Shown piece by piece: positions 10,082 through 19,158 of a stretch of DNA of 64,000 nucleotides (positions are counted from its first letter, which is position 1; each line of letters starts with the position of its first letter). The stretch lies in the NCBI RefSeq assembly GCF_947260015.1, contig NZ_CAMYOM010000002.1:62001-126000 (forward strand), read 5' to 3'. The translations under genes were made by a program, and so were the position numbers. The DNA is from an uncultured Eudoraea sp. GTDB taxonomy: Bacteria > Bacteroidota > Bacteroidia > Flavobacteriales > Flavobacteriaceae. Under the pieces are notes generated by a model. That model made no database searches. It was not told where the DNA came from and was given only the letters and a program-made list of their open reading frames with translations.

Positions 10082-10334
10082 TGTTAATAATACGTTTTAG
10101 GTCTTATTTTACCTGTCATGTAGTATTGAAAACATGGAAGTAATAATTTGATAAAACTGACATTTACTTTTATATCTATTCCATATGTCGTTTTAGGACA
10201 AAAAGCAGATGTATCTTTTCTGATTGAATTTTAGATTTAACATTATTAGGATAGCTAATTTGTAAAAATTCCTGATCCTAGTCGTATTTTAGTTGAATAT
10301 ATTGGAAACTAATCCCTCCTAAGTTAAATAGTCA

Positions 10335-11666
10335 ATGAAAATATTTTCTATTTTTTTACTATTGGTCTCAGCTTTTACCTATTCTCAAAGTGATTCTCGC
10401 TTATATGGGATCATTGATAATGTTTCATCTGATCGTTTAAGAAATGATGTAACAACCCTAACGAACTTTGGGACCAGACATACACTAAGTGATACGACTT
10501 CAGCGACGAGAGGGATTGGTGCAGCCAGACGCTGGATAAAAAATGAATTTGAAAAAATTTCCGATAATTGTAATAGCTGTCTGGAAGTGTTTTACCAAAG
10601 AGATTTAGTAAAAGAAGGTGAGAACGAACGTATTGTCCACGATGTTTGGGTTGTGAATGTTGTGGCTATCCAACGCGGCAGTAAGTACCCTAATAAGTTT
10701 ATTATTATGAGTGGTGATATTGATTCCAGGGTTAGTGATCCTACTAATTTTACCTCAGATTCCCCTGGCGCAAATGACAATGCCAGCGGTATGGCCGGTG
10801 CCATTGAAGCAGCCAGAGTACTAAGCAAATACAACTTTGAAAGTAGTATTATTTATGCAGGATTATCGGGTGAAGAGCAAGGACTTTTCGGAGGAAAAGG
10901 TCTCGCTGCTTATGCCAAGCAAAAAGGATGGGAAATATTGGGAATATTGAACAATGATATGATTGGAAATATAAGCGGTGTAGACGGGGTAGTGAGCAAT
11001 CGCGATTTTAGAATCTTTTCAGAACCCGTACCTCCCACAGAAACAGAACAACAGCGTAAAGCAAGAAGATTCTATGGGGGAGAAGTAGATGGAATATCCC
11101 GGCAATTAGCAAGATATGTTTATAAAACAACTAAAATGTATATGCCGGAAATGAATCCTATACTAATTTACAGACTGGATCGTTTTGGTAGAGGAGGACA
11201 CCACAGACCATTTAATGATGCCGGTTTTGCAGGTATCAGGATAATGGAAGCCCATGAAAATTATACCCAGCAACATCAGGATATCAGAATGGAAAATGGA
11301 ATAGCCTACGGCGATGTATTGAAACATGTGAATTTTGAGTATGCGAAAAAACTTACGGCCGTTAACGCTATAAATTTAGCATCAATTGCCTCTGCACCCT
11401 CTGCTCCGGAAGAAGTACAAATAGGAGGTATAGTACAAGCTTCGGTAAAATTAAAATGGAGCAAGTCGGAAGGAGCTACTGGATACAAAATTTACTGGCG
11501 TAATACCACATCACCTACATGGGATCACAGTCGTTATGTTGGAGATATGAATTCCTTCACATTAGATGGGATAGTCATTGATAATTTCTTTTTTGGTGTT
11601 GCGGCTGTTGGAGCAAATGGACATGAAAGTATTATTGTATTTCCAAATCGAATTTTTAGAGAATAA
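10335..11666 (+). CDS. secreted M28-family peptidase with C-terminal fibronectin III domain
   Basis: A signal peptide (residues 1-18, cleavage after YSQ) precedes an M28 aminopeptidase domain (about 20-345) and a fibronectin type III domain (about 355-440). Metal-site residues with correct spacing are Asp148 (GANDNASG), Glu180/Glu181 (SGEEQG), Asp208 (NNDMIGN) and His307 (EAHENY). The usual HxD motif is DID here (Asp128-Ile-Asp130), so the zinc ligand corresponding to His97 of the Vibrio aminopeptidase is an aspartate. It may still bind metal, but this is not the canonical site. The DUF2268 gene follows after 9 bases, suggesting an operon. It probably acts in the periplasm or outside the cell on peptides. 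No typical Por secretion C-terminal domain is seen. Confidence 0.88.
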   Translation: MKIFSIFLLLVSAFTYSQSDSRLYGIIDNVSSDRLRNDVTTLTNFGTRHTLSDTTSATRGIGAARRWIKNEFEKISDNCNSCLEVFYQRDLVKEGENERIVHDVWVVNVVAIQRGSKYPNKFIIMSGDIDSRVSDPTNFTSDSPGANDNASGMAGAIEAARVLSKYNFESSIIYAGLSGEEQGLFGGKGLAAYAKQKGWEILGILNNDMIGNISGVDGVVSNRDFRIFSEPVPPTETEQQRKARRFYGGEVDGISRQLARYVYKTTKMYMPEMNPILIYRLDRFGRGGHHRPFNDAGFAGIRIMEAHENYTQQHQDIRMENGIAYGDVLKHVNFEYAKKLTAVNAINLASIASAPSAPEEVQIGGIVQASVKLKWSKSEGATGYKIYWRNTTSPTWDHSRYVGDMNSFTLDGIVIDNFFFGVAAVGANGHESIIVFPNRIFRE

Positions 11667-11675
11667 GAAAACATT

Positions 11676-13004
11676 ATGTATAGAAGAAACCTACCCCGAG
11701 TCTTTATCTTCATCATTTTGCTTGCACCTTTCTTGAATTCCTGCGAATCAGTGAAAGAAACAGACAAGGAAGCTATAAACAAGCTTTATTTGCCCGATTT
11801 AAACCTGCTCTATGAAGATTATGATGAACTAGATAGCACAGGGGCGTACAATACTTTTGCATATAAATTGGTAAATGCCAATAGAGATCTGAAGTCTTCA
11901 GAATTATACGTAGAAGCGGCATCGTTATATGCTCAGGCCGGGCAATCAGATTCTGTAGCTATTTTATTGCATAAAGCCATAGATAATGGCATGGCCAACC
12001 CAAAAATAATCTCCAAACTGCGTGGTGTAAAAATTTATAAGGATAAGCCTCTATGGCAAGACCTTCAAATAAGATTAGACTCCATACAACTGCAACTTCA
12101 GGATGTTTCTCACTACAGCATGGAAATAGGTTCAATGAATCTTTTTTGGGACTATTTTGATAGAGCTTCGAAAGATACTGCCAACGCTAAAGATATATTT
12201 AAAGAATTTATTTTTAAAGGACCAAGAGAGTTACGTGATTTTTATGTAGTTCGATACATAAATTTGAACAATATGTATGGGCAAATGATTAATGCCTCAC
12301 CTGATTACTTCCAGTACTTAAAAAATCAGTTTAATGCGGATAGCATAAACACATTAAAATCGAAAACTGCCGGATGGATGCGAAGTTTTAAAAATATTTA
12401 TCCAAAAGCCGTTTTTCCAAAGGTATTTGTGGTACCGGGTATTTTAAACTCTGGTGGAACAGCGACCGAAATGGGAATGTTTGTAGGAGGTGATATGTAT
12501 GGCAAATCTGACGAAATGCCCACTGCTGGCTTAACCATTTGGCAAAAGGAAGCTATCATGAAGATTTCAGACCTTCCGGGACTTACGATACATGAATTAA
12601 TGCACTTTCAACAAAATTATCAGGATACTGAAAATAATGAAACAGTGTTAGCCCAGGTTATTAGTGAAGGTGTATGTGATTTTCTGGTGGAATTATGTTC
12701 AGGGGAAGAATTAAAGAATTCCAATCTTATGTATCTTAGTGATGAAAAAAATGAGCTGAGAATAATGAATGACCTAAAAAACGATTTGTTTTCCGAGGAC
12801 AATTCCAAATGGCTGTATAATGGAGGTGCAATTAACGACAGGCCTCATGATCTGGGATATACGGTAGGATACCTGATTTCTAAATCATATTACCAGCTTG
12901 CTCCAGATAAGCAGAAGGCCGTATTTGAACTTTTAAATACAGATGACTTTTTATCTATTCTTAAGGAAAGTGATTATGCTTTTCTCCTGGAAAAGGACCT
13001 TTAA
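11676..13004 (+). CDS. DUF2268-type putative zinc-protease lipoprotein
   Basis: Lipoprotein of 442 residues: a hydrophobic N-terminus ends in the lipobox LNSC (Cys at about residue 23). The C-terminal half (about 190-430) matches the DUF2268 predicted zinc-protease family and carries HELMH at His306-Glu307-His310, followed by a conserved acidic region (SEGVCDFLVEL). The middle contains a short helical-repeat-like region (about 65-130). It is 9 bases downstream of the M28 gene and probably shares its transcript. GldB-like gliding lipoproteins belong to a related family, but here the HExxH is intact, so a peptidase rather than a purely structural protein is plausible. No substrate is known. Confidence 0.8.
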   Translation: MYRRNLPRVFIFIILLAPFLNSCESVKETDKEAINKLYLPDLNLLYEDYDELDSTGAYNTFAYKLVNANRDLKSSELYVEAASLYAQAGQSDSVAILLHKAIDNGMANPKIISKLRGVKIYKDKPLWQDLQIRLDSIQLQLQDVSHYSMEIGSMNLFWDYFDRASKDTANAKDIFKEFIFKGPRELRDFYVVRYINLNNMYGQMINASPDYFQYLKNQFNADSINTLKSKTAGWMRSFKNIYPKAVFPKVFVVPGILNSGGTATEMGMFVGGDMYGKSDEMPTAGLTIWQKEAIMKISDLPGLTIHELMHFQQNYQDTENNETVLAQVISEGVCDFLVELCSGEELKNSNLMYLSDEKNELRIMNDLKNDLFSEDNSKWLYNGGAINDRPHDLGYTVGYLISKSYYQLAPDKQKAVFELLNTDDFLSILKESDYAFLLEKDL

Positions 13005-13174
13005 TTCATTGATTCTTATATTATAAAAGCAAATATCATATACGTGCCATTCTCCCTTTAAGTAATATTAGTATATGAGTAGAAAAAAGTAAAGTAGAAA
13101 TAAAAACTGCTACAACTAAAAGGGCCTTTATAAAATAGCCATTGAAAATAACTATTGCTTATAAACTTTTTAAA

Positions 13175-14809
13175 ATGAATAGATTTTTACTTCTTGCTAT
13201 CTTACTTCTCATAGTTTTGCCTCTATACTGCCAGGCACCACTTTTTACTGCGCAAGACACCCTTAGGGGAAGTATTACTGCTGAAAGGGCATGGTGGGAT
13301 TTGAATTATTACGACCTCGACATTGAAGTTAATACGGAGGAGAAATCTATTTCAGGAATCAATACCATCAGATACAAAGTATTGAGTGAAAATCAGGTTA
13401 TTCAAATAGACCTGCAATCCCCGCTAGTTATAACAAAAATAACTCAGGACGGTAATGATCTTATTTTTAATTCCATAGGCAATGCACATTGGGTAACTCT
13501 TTTAAAACCACAGAAAACAGGAGAATATAATGAACTAATTGTGTCCTATTCCGGTAGTCCGCAAGAAGCTATTAATGCCCCATGGGATGGAGGGTTCTCC
13601 TGGAGTACAGATCAAAATGGCAAACCATTTGTAGCTACTTCCTGTCAGGGTCTGGGCGCTAGTGTCTGGTGGCCCAACAAAGATCACATGTATGATGAAG
13701 TGGATAGTATGGCCATAAGCGTAACTGTGCCCAAAGATCTTATGAATATTTCCAATGGCCGATTAAGAGAAATTGAAGAAGGTGAGAATTCTAATACTTA
13801 CCATTGGTTTGTAGCCAATCCTATTAATAATTACGGGGTAAACGTAAACATAGGCGATTATGTCTATTTTGGAGAAACTTATAATGGAGAAAATGGACCG
13901 TTGAGCATGGATTATTATGTGTTAAGAGATAACCTGGTTAGAGCCGAAAAACAATTTAAACAAGCAGGCTTGATGATGGAAGCCTTTGAATATTGGTTTG
14001 GCCCCTACCCTTTCTATGAAGATGGATATAAATTGGTAGAAGTCCCTTATCTGGGGATGGAACACCAGAGCTCGGTAACCTATGGAAATAAGTACCAGAA
14101 TGGATATCTTGGAACTGACCTTTCGGGGAGTGGCTGGGGATTAAAATTCGATTTTATTATTATTCATGAATCCGGTCATGAATGGTTCGCCAATAATATT
14201 ACCTATAAAGATATTGCGGATATGTGGATTCATGAAAGTTTTACGGCCTATTCCGAAAATCTCTATCTGGATTATTATTTTGGTCCTGAAGCTTCAGCAG
14301 AATATGTTATTGGGACCCGAAGCAGAATTCGGAACGACAGGCCTATTATTGGGGTATATGGAGTTAATTATAAAGGATCTGGGGATATGTATTACAAAGG
14401 AGCAAATATGCTACATACACTTCGGCAACTCCTGGAAGACGATGAAAAATGGAGGCAAATTCTGCGTGGATTAAATAAAGAATTCTATCATCAAACCGTC
14501 ACAACACAACAAATTGAAAATTACCTCAGCGAACAAACAAAAATAGATCTCACTGCATTTTTCAATCAATATTTACGTACAACGAAAATTCCGGTTTTGG
14601 AATTCAGCCTTAAGGATAACAAAATTAGATTCAGGTATACAAATGTTGTAAAGGACTTTGATATGCCCGTAAGAATCAAAGTTAACGATCGGGAGCAATG
14701 GATTTTTCCCAAGGCTGATTGGAAAACCGAAAACTTGAATTCTAAGGGCGCAACTCAAGTTCTGGTAGATGAGAATTTTTATATTTTGGTAAAAAAACTA
14801 TCTGATTAA
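13175..14809 (+). CDS. secreted M1-family aminopeptidase-like zinc peptidase
   Basis: An in-frame TTG at 13142 would lengthen the protein, but ATG 13175 is chosen because it places a normal signal peptide (MNRFLLLAILLLIVLPLYCQ) at the N-terminus; the product is then 544 residues. The M1 fold is indicated by an N-terminal beta-sandwich (30-220), GMEHQ (about 294-298) in place of the exopeptidase GAMEN motif, the zinc motif HESGH (His331, Glu332, His335) and the third ligand Glu354 in IHESFTAYSE, with the standard 18-residue spacing. It should remove N-terminal residues from peptides outside the cytoplasm. It is shorter than E. coli PepN (about 870 aa) because it lacks the large C-terminal helical domain. 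It lies downstream of two other exported peptidase genes. Confidence 0.9.
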   Translation: MNRFLLLAILLLIVLPLYCQAPLFTAQDTLRGSITAERAWWDLNYYDLDIEVNTEEKSISGINTIRYKVLSENQVIQIDLQSPLVITKITQDGNDLIFNSIGNAHWVTLLKPQKTGEYNELIVSYSGSPQEAINAPWDGGFSWSTDQNGKPFVATSCQGLGASVWWPNKDHMYDEVDSMAISVTVPKDLMNISNGRLREIEEGENSNTYHWFVANPINNYGVNVNIGDYVYFGETYNGENGPLSMDYYVLRDNLVRAEKQFKQAGLMMEAFEYWFGPYPFYEDGYKLVEVPYLGMEHQSSVTYGNKYQNGYLGTDLSGSGWGLKFDFIIIHESGHEWFANNITYKDIADMWIHESFTAYSENLYLDYYFGPEASAEYVIGTRSRIRNDRPIIGVYGVNYKGSGDMYYKGANMLHTLRQLLEDDEKWRQILRGLNKEFYHQTVTTQQIENYLSEQTKIDLTAFFNQYLRTTKIPVLEFSLKDNKIRFRYTNVVKDFDMPVRIKVNDREQWIFPKADWKTENLNSKGATQVLVDENFYILVKKLSD

Positions 14810-15130
14810 ATCCTTTGAAATCTATATAAAAAAACAGAGTTAAGAATATACCATCCGAGGCCCTTAAACATATTTCAAAATCCAGCCCGGACTTAAAAAA
14901 TCTGTCCTCCAATGACTAAATAAACGGTCTTTATCTCCTTCAAATCGATGTTTCCAGTGCCAACCAAGCTTGTTTTGAGGAAATCATTAACAAACTCCTT
15001 CCATCAACTAGATATACTTTAGGTTAAATATTAGTAGATTTAACGCTATTTTTGTCATATTGCCTTTACTTCATATTAAGCCAGCGTGCAATCGTTATTA
15101 ATATCTACAGAGGTAGCAGGCATAATTACA
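14810..15130. other. intergenic region without a recognisable gene
   Basis: 321 bases of AT-rich sequence. Apart from one candidate promoter element at 15047-15054 nothing is recognised; short frames here are interrupted and do not look coding. Confidence 0.6.
15047..15054 (+). promoter_or_regulatory. candidate -7 box TATTTTTG for the CDP-alcohol phosphotransferase gene
   Basis: Exact fit to TAnnTTTG, about 77 bases upstream of the chosen ATG 15131. No clear TTG -33 element is seen, so this is only a candidate. Confidence 0.35.
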
Positions 15131-15898
15131 ATGTCCAAATTACCCAAAGAACATCAATTTATAGACCTTTCAGACTATGGCAGGCCCATTGCACGGGTCA
15201 TAGCAAATTCTTTAAAAAATACCGCTTTTACTCCCATCCATCTAACTATCGGATTTGTAATTTCGGGTCTTCTTGCAATCCTATGTATTCTTAATCATCA
15301 TTACTGGGCCACTGCATTCTTTCTAATATTAAAATCAATTTTAGATGCGGCTGATGGAGAATTAGCCCGAATTAAAAATCAGCCCTCTTATACAGGAAGG
15401 TATTTAGATTCTGTTTCAGATATAATCCTTAATCTAATGATCCTGATTACAATTTGGTATGTTACTGACGGATCGATAGCGTATACCATCCTGGCTTTTA
15501 TTGGACTTCAGCTACAGGGAACACTTTATAATTACTATTATGTTATTCTGAGGAAAAAGTACAATGGTGATACTACCAGCAGGATCTTTGAGGACAAAGC
15601 ACCAAAAGCCATGAAAGGGGAGAAACAGGGCACCGTTAATTTCCTTTTTGGACTTTACAGCATCTTATATGGACTATTTGATAGGATAATTTATGGATTA
15701 GACCGTAGGGCTGTGGCAAGTCAAAATCTTCCGAACTGGTTTATGACAGCTGTTTCTACTTTTGGACTTGGATTTCAACTTTTAATAATAGGTATTATGC
15801 TTATATGTAATCTGGAATCCTATATAATTCCGTTTTTCATTGGTTATTCCCTATTCATTTTTTTATTTATTTTAATTCGAAGGATACTAAATCGGTAA
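15131..15898 (+). CDS. CDP-alcohol phosphatidyltransferase family membrane enzyme
   Basis: Integral membrane enzyme of 255 residues with about six hydrophobic segments. It contains the complete family motif D-x2-DG-x2-AR-x8-G-x3-D-x3-D: Asp72, Asp75-Gly76, Ala79-Arg80, Gly89, Asp93 and Asp97. Such enzymes transfer a phosphoalcohol from a CDP-activated donor to a second alcohol, making phospholipids or related lipids. The motif does not say which head group is used. ATG 15131 is preferred to an in-frame GTG at 15086 because the conserved soluble N-terminus starts soon after it. The DUF2490 gene follows 44 bases downstream on the same strand. Confidence 0.85.
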   Translation: MSKLPKEHQFIDLSDYGRPIARVIANSLKNTAFTPIHLTIGFVISGLLAILCILNHHYWATAFFLILKSILDAADGELARIKNQPSYTGRYLDSVSDIILNLMILITIWYVTDGSIAYTILAFIGLQLQGTLYNYYYVILRKKYNGDTTSRIFEDKAPKAMKGEKQGTVNFLFGLYSILYGLFDRIIYGLDRRAVASQNLPNWFMTAVSTFGLGFQLLIIGIMLICNLESYIIPFFIGYSLFIFLFILIRRILNR

Positions 15899-15942
15899 TT
15901 ATCTTTATTTTCAACACTCAATCTTCATTAATACAGCCGTAG

Positions 15943-16626
15943 ATGAAAAAGTTGTTTATTCTATTATTTTTTACTGTAGCGACTAATCAAGCTCAGGAAA
16001 CAGGAGAAGATAAATTAGGTGCATGGTATATGTATTTTGGTGCCAATAAAGTTTCAGAGCGATTTAGCATTCATTCGGAAGCTCAGTTCAGATATTATGA
16101 AACAACAAGTAATTTCAATCAATTGCTACTTAGAATTGGCCTCAACTACCATATTAGTTCTGAAGCGATTGCTACTTTTGGTTATGGCTACATTGAAACC
16201 AATACTAGTTTTGAAGACATCCCTAACGAAAATAAGTTGCTGGAAAATAGAATTTTTGAACAATTTATTCTCAAAAACAAAGTTTGGAAACTATTATTTG
16301 AACATAGGTTTCGCTTCGAACAACGCTTTTTGAATTCAGGGACGTCTTCTGACACCCAGCATAGAGCGAGGTATAGATTACAAATCACACTTCCACTTAG
16401 CAATACTTTTTTCCTCAACTTCTACGATGAGATTTTTTTGAATCTTCAGGATGACATTTTTGCACAGAACAGACTATATGCGGCTCTGGGGATAAATATT
16501 GTTAAAAATTTAAGTTTGCAGTTAGGGTATTTGAAAAACCACTTTAATACTGCTAATTTCGATCGCTTGCAGTTTGGCGTTTTTTACAACCCGGATTTAA
16601 GCCGAAAAAAGATTGAAGTAAAATAA
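15943..16626 (+). CDS. DUF2490 family outer-membrane beta-barrel-like protein
   Basis: A signal peptide (about residues 1-17, ending NQAQ) is followed by about 210 residues of alternating polar/hydrophobic strands rich in Tyr, Phe and Arg, ending with aromatic strands typical of small outer-membrane barrels. The LGAWYMYFGANK opening and the RFRFEQRF region fit the DUF2490 family, common in Bacteroidota and of unknown function. It probably shares a transcript with the upstream CDP-alcohol phosphotransferase gene. A specific role cannot be given. Confidence 0.75.
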   Translation: MKKLFILLFFTVATNQAQETGEDKLGAWYMYFGANKVSERFSIHSEAQFRYYETTSNFNQLLLRIGLNYHISSEAIATFGYGYIETNTSFEDIPNENKLLENRIFEQFILKNKVWKLLFEHRFRFEQRFLNSGTSSDTQHRARYRLQITLPLSNTFFLNFYDEIFLNLQDDIFAQNRLYAALGINIVKNLSLQLGYLKNHFNTANFDRLQFGVFYNPDLSRKKIEVK

Positions 16627-16856
16627 CCCATTCTTACTATGGCGTCATTGGTATAGTTACATTCCAAAAACAAAAACAACTTACAGTTATGGAATATCCA
16701 TAATGAAGGCCTAAGACCTAAACTTAAGAATATTCAAATTGCTCGACCTTAATGAGTTATTGCGATATTTTACATAAACTAATCCAATAATTGCAATTTC
16801 AATCTGTAAGAAAGTTTAGTACCTTTCATTCGACTATCAATTAATTAAAAAGCAAT

Positions 16857-18071
16857 ATGAGCCTACAAAAAATAAGTTTTCATAATAAGTCGGGTCAGAA
16901 ATTGGTGGGAAGATTAGAGTTACCTGCAAATCGACTACCACATAATTATGTGCTATTTGCCCACTGTTTTACTTGTAACAAAAACCTGTTAGCGATAAAA
17001 AATATAAGTAAATCACTTACTTCCAGTGGTTTTGGTGTTTTACGTTTTGATTTCACTGGTCTGGGCGAAAGTGAGGGAGACTTTGCAGACACTAATTTCT
17101 CAGGGAATGTCGAAGATATGATAGCTGCAGCAGAATATCTGGGTAGCAATCATAAAGCACCAAGCCTTTTAATAGGACATTCTCTTGGGGGAGCAGCAGT
17201 GCTCCTGGCGGCATCAGAAATAGCTTCGGTAAAGGCAATAGCAACCATTGCAGCACCTTCCAATCCTGTTCATGTAAAACATTTACTCAAGAGTAATATT
17301 GAAGAAATAAACTTAAAAGGGAAGGCCCGGGTTAATTTAGGCGGACGAGATTTTACTATTAAAAAACAATTTCTGGAAGATTTGGAAAACAGGACTCTTC
17401 CACATACAGTTAAAGAATTACGCAAACCAATTTTGATTTTGCATTCACCACAAGATCAAACTGTTGCTATTAAAAATGCAGAAGAAATTTATATTGCCGC
17501 ACATCACCCAAAAAGCTTTATTTCTTTAGATGGAGCTGATCACCTCCTTTCAGATAAAAAAGATTCATCCTATGCAGGTAAAGTAATATCGGGTTGGGCA
17601 CAGCGTTACCTCGAAATTCCAAAGGATAAAAACATAAATACCGAACACCAGGTAGTAGCCAGCCTGGACGCGGATGAAGGATTTTCTACATCAATGAAAG
17701 TAGGGAATCATTACATGATAGCTGATGAACCGGAAGAATTTGGTGGTAATGATTTTGGCCCTTCACCGTATGAGTTAGTTTCTGCAGGTTTGTCGGCTTG
17801 CACGGCAATGACTATTCATATGTATGTTAAACGAAAAGGATGGGGCCTCAAAAATGTGGAAGTGCACACCTCATATAGCAAATCACATGCAGAGGACTGC
17901 CTGGATTGTGAGTCTCCCGGGGCCAAAATAGATACTTTTCACAGGGAACTAAAACTAACTGGTAATATTGATGATAAACAGACTCAGCGTATCCTGGAAA
18001 TAGCAAATAAATGTCCGGTTCACAAAACCCTGCATAGTGAGACACAGGTGATCACTAAGATAATTGACTAA
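16857..18071 (+). CDS. alpha/beta hydrolase - OsmC fusion protein
   Basis: Two domains in one cytoplasmic chain of 404 residues. Residues 1 to about 255 form an alpha/beta hydrolase with nucleophile Ser109 in GHSLGG, a distal acid in HSPQDQ (about 196-201) and a His in GADH (about 223-226). Residues about 262-404 form an OsmC-like domain with the two redox cysteines Cys315 (LSACTAMT) and Cys386 (KCPVHK), the pair that reduces organic hydroperoxides in OsmC/Ohr proteins. Bifunctional proteins of this layout are known in many bacteria; the hydrolase may feed or repair oxidised lipid substrates, but this is inference. It stands alone on its strand with a weak upstream TACCTTTC that nearly fits the -7 box. 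Confidence 0.92.
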   Translation: MSLQKISFHNKSGQKLVGRLELPANRLPHNYVLFAHCFTCNKNLLAIKNISKSLTSSGFGVLRFDFTGLGESEGDFADTNFSGNVEDMIAAAEYLGSNHKAPSLLIGHSLGGAAVLLAASEIASVKAIATIAAPSNPVHVKHLLKSNIEEINLKGKARVNLGGRDFTIKKQFLEDLENRTLPHTVKELRKPILILHSPQDQTVAIKNAEEIYIAAHHPKSFISLDGADHLLSDKKDSSYAGKVISGWAQRYLEIPKDKNINTEHQVVASLDADEGFSTSMKVGNHYMIADEPEEFGGNDFGPSPYELVSAGLSACTAMTIHMYVKRKGWGLKNVEVHTSYSKSHAEDCLDCESPGAKIDTFHRELKLTGNIDDKQTQRILEIANKCPVHKTLHSETQVITKIID

Positions 18072-18101
18072 AATAAGTAATCGTTTTTTAAAGATTTTCC
18101 C

Positions 18102-18257
18102 ATGGTAAAAAGAAGCGTTATCAATGATCCAAGGAGAAAAAAAAGGATGATCCACGCATTGAAGAATCCAATTGCCAGTGTAGTAACCTTAATTAAAAGA
18201 AAGCAATCCGGAGGTTTTATTCAAATCATTATATGTATTGTTTTGACTTACCAGTGA
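18102..18257 (+). CDS. possible small basic protein (51 aa)
   Basis: ATG at 18102 opens a 51-codon frame. The N-terminal 35 residues are very rich in Lys and Arg, followed by a short hydrophobic stretch (IIICIVLT). It lies between the OsmC fusion and the superoxide dismutase gene. No homologue is recognised and there is no promoter or initiation signal to support it, so it may be a chance frame. Confidence 0.2.
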   Translation: MVKRSVINDPRRKKRMIHALKNPIASVVTLIKRKQSGGFIQIIICIVLTYQ

Positions 18258-18298
18258 ATATTCCGTAACTTCCGTATGTAACATAAAACGAAAAACAA

Positions 18299-18886
18299 AT
18301 GAAGAAAATACGCATACTCGCACTAAGTATGGTTCTTGTACTTGCATATAATTGTAAAGATGGTAAAAAGACTGAAAAAGAGGGTGATGCTGCTACGGAC
18401 GTGCAGGCAGAAAAAATTATAGAGGAAATAGATGTAAAGGTTATAAAATTTTCCATGGAACCTAAGAGTGACAGTAATGTTCAGGGTGAAGTGGTATTCA
18501 CAGAAGAAAACGGAATGGTAAGGATGAAAGCAACATTAAGTGGACTTAGTCCAGGAGAACACGCCATTCATATTCATGAAAAGGCAGATTGTTCTTCTGA
18601 TGATGGCAAGTCTTCCGGTGGGCATTGGAACCCTACGCATGAGCCGCATGGCAAATGGGGCGTAACTGAGGGGTATCATAAAGGTGATATTGGTAATTTT
18701 ACTGCAGATGCAGATGGCAATGGTGTTGTTGAATTTAGCACTGATCAATGGTGTATAGGTTGCGAAGATGCAAATATGAACATATTGGGTAAAGCCGTAA
18801 TTGTACATCAGGGAGTTGATGACTTTACGTCTCAACCAAGTGGTGCAGCAGGCGCCAGAGTAAGTTGTACCGGAATTATTGAATAG
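18299..18886 (+). CDS. Cu/Zn superoxide dismutase family lipoprotein
   Basis: Protein of 195 residues. The N-terminus ends in the lipobox LAYNC (Cys at residue 19), then comes a Lys/Glu-rich linker and the Cu/Zn-SOD beta-barrel (about 45-195). Metal ligands are seen in HIHEKADC (His-x-His copper ligands and a disulfide Cys), GGHWNPTHEPHG (bridging and zinc histidines), the conserved Asp, and a later VHQG. The second disulfide Cys is in the C-terminal VSCTG. It dismutates superoxide in the periplasm, anchored to a membrane. A strong terminator follows. The conserved Arg near the active site is represented by GARVSC. Function is well supported. Confidence 0.92.
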   Translation: MKKIRILALSMVLVLAYNCKDGKKTEKEGDAATDVQAEKIIEEIDVKVIKFSMEPKSDSNVQGEVVFTEENGMVRMKATLSGLSPGEHAIHIHEKADCSSDDGKSSGGHWNPTHEPHGKWGVTEGYHKGDIGNFTADADGNGVVEFSTDQWCIGCEDANMNILGKAVIVHQGVDDFTSQPSGAAGARVSCTGIIE

Positions 18887-18905
18887 AAAACCTGTAATGC
18901 AATTA

Positions 18906-18936
18906 AAAAATGGCTGCTAAATTAGCAGCCATTTTT
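18906..18936 (+). terminator. rho-independent terminator after the SOD gene
   Basis: Stem AAAAATGGCTGCT with AGCAGCCATTTTT, short loop and trailing T residues, 20 bases after the stop codon. Confidence 0.85.
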
Positions 18937-19056
18937 AGTTTTAAGAGGTCTATCCGTTTATGGTTTTTTCAGTAAAAGTCGAGCAGTATTGGCAGTCATA
19001 AATTAATAAATTTTGACTTCCTAATACTTTTAAAATTTGAATTATTAATGATTCAA

Positions 19057-19158
19057 TTATCTACCCTGATTTTTTCTCAAGGAATAATGGGCTTTAAAAA
19101 CTTTAAACAAAAGAAATGACATCACTATAAACCAAACGGAAAAAATAAAGTATTCCAT
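19057..19158 (-). CDS. possible small single-span membrane protein (33 aa)
   Basis: ATG at 19158 (minus strand) opens a 33-codon frame. About 20 hydrophobic residues come first (FIFSVWFIVMSFLLF and beyond), followed by a basic tail (KAHYSLRKNQGR). This is the organisation of bacterial small membrane proteins. It is the only structured frame in an otherwise empty 600-base gap. There is no homologue I can name and no consensus promoter, so confidence is low. Confidence 0.3.
   Translation of the reverse strand: MEYFIFSVWFIVMSFLLFKVFKAHYSLRKNQGR

Noticed and set aside
13142-13174. Longer start (TTG) for the M1 peptidase
   Set aside because: It would put a polar/hydrophobic stretch before a normal signal peptide; ATG 13175 gives a standard signal peptide.
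14166-14474. 102-codon plus-strand frame inside the M1 peptidase gene
   Set aside because: It overlaps the zinc-site codons in another frame; a shadow.
15052-15294. 80-codon frame overlapping the start of the CDP-alcohol phosphotransferase gene
   Set aside because: Different frame from the gene with the complete catalytic motif; composition not protein-like.
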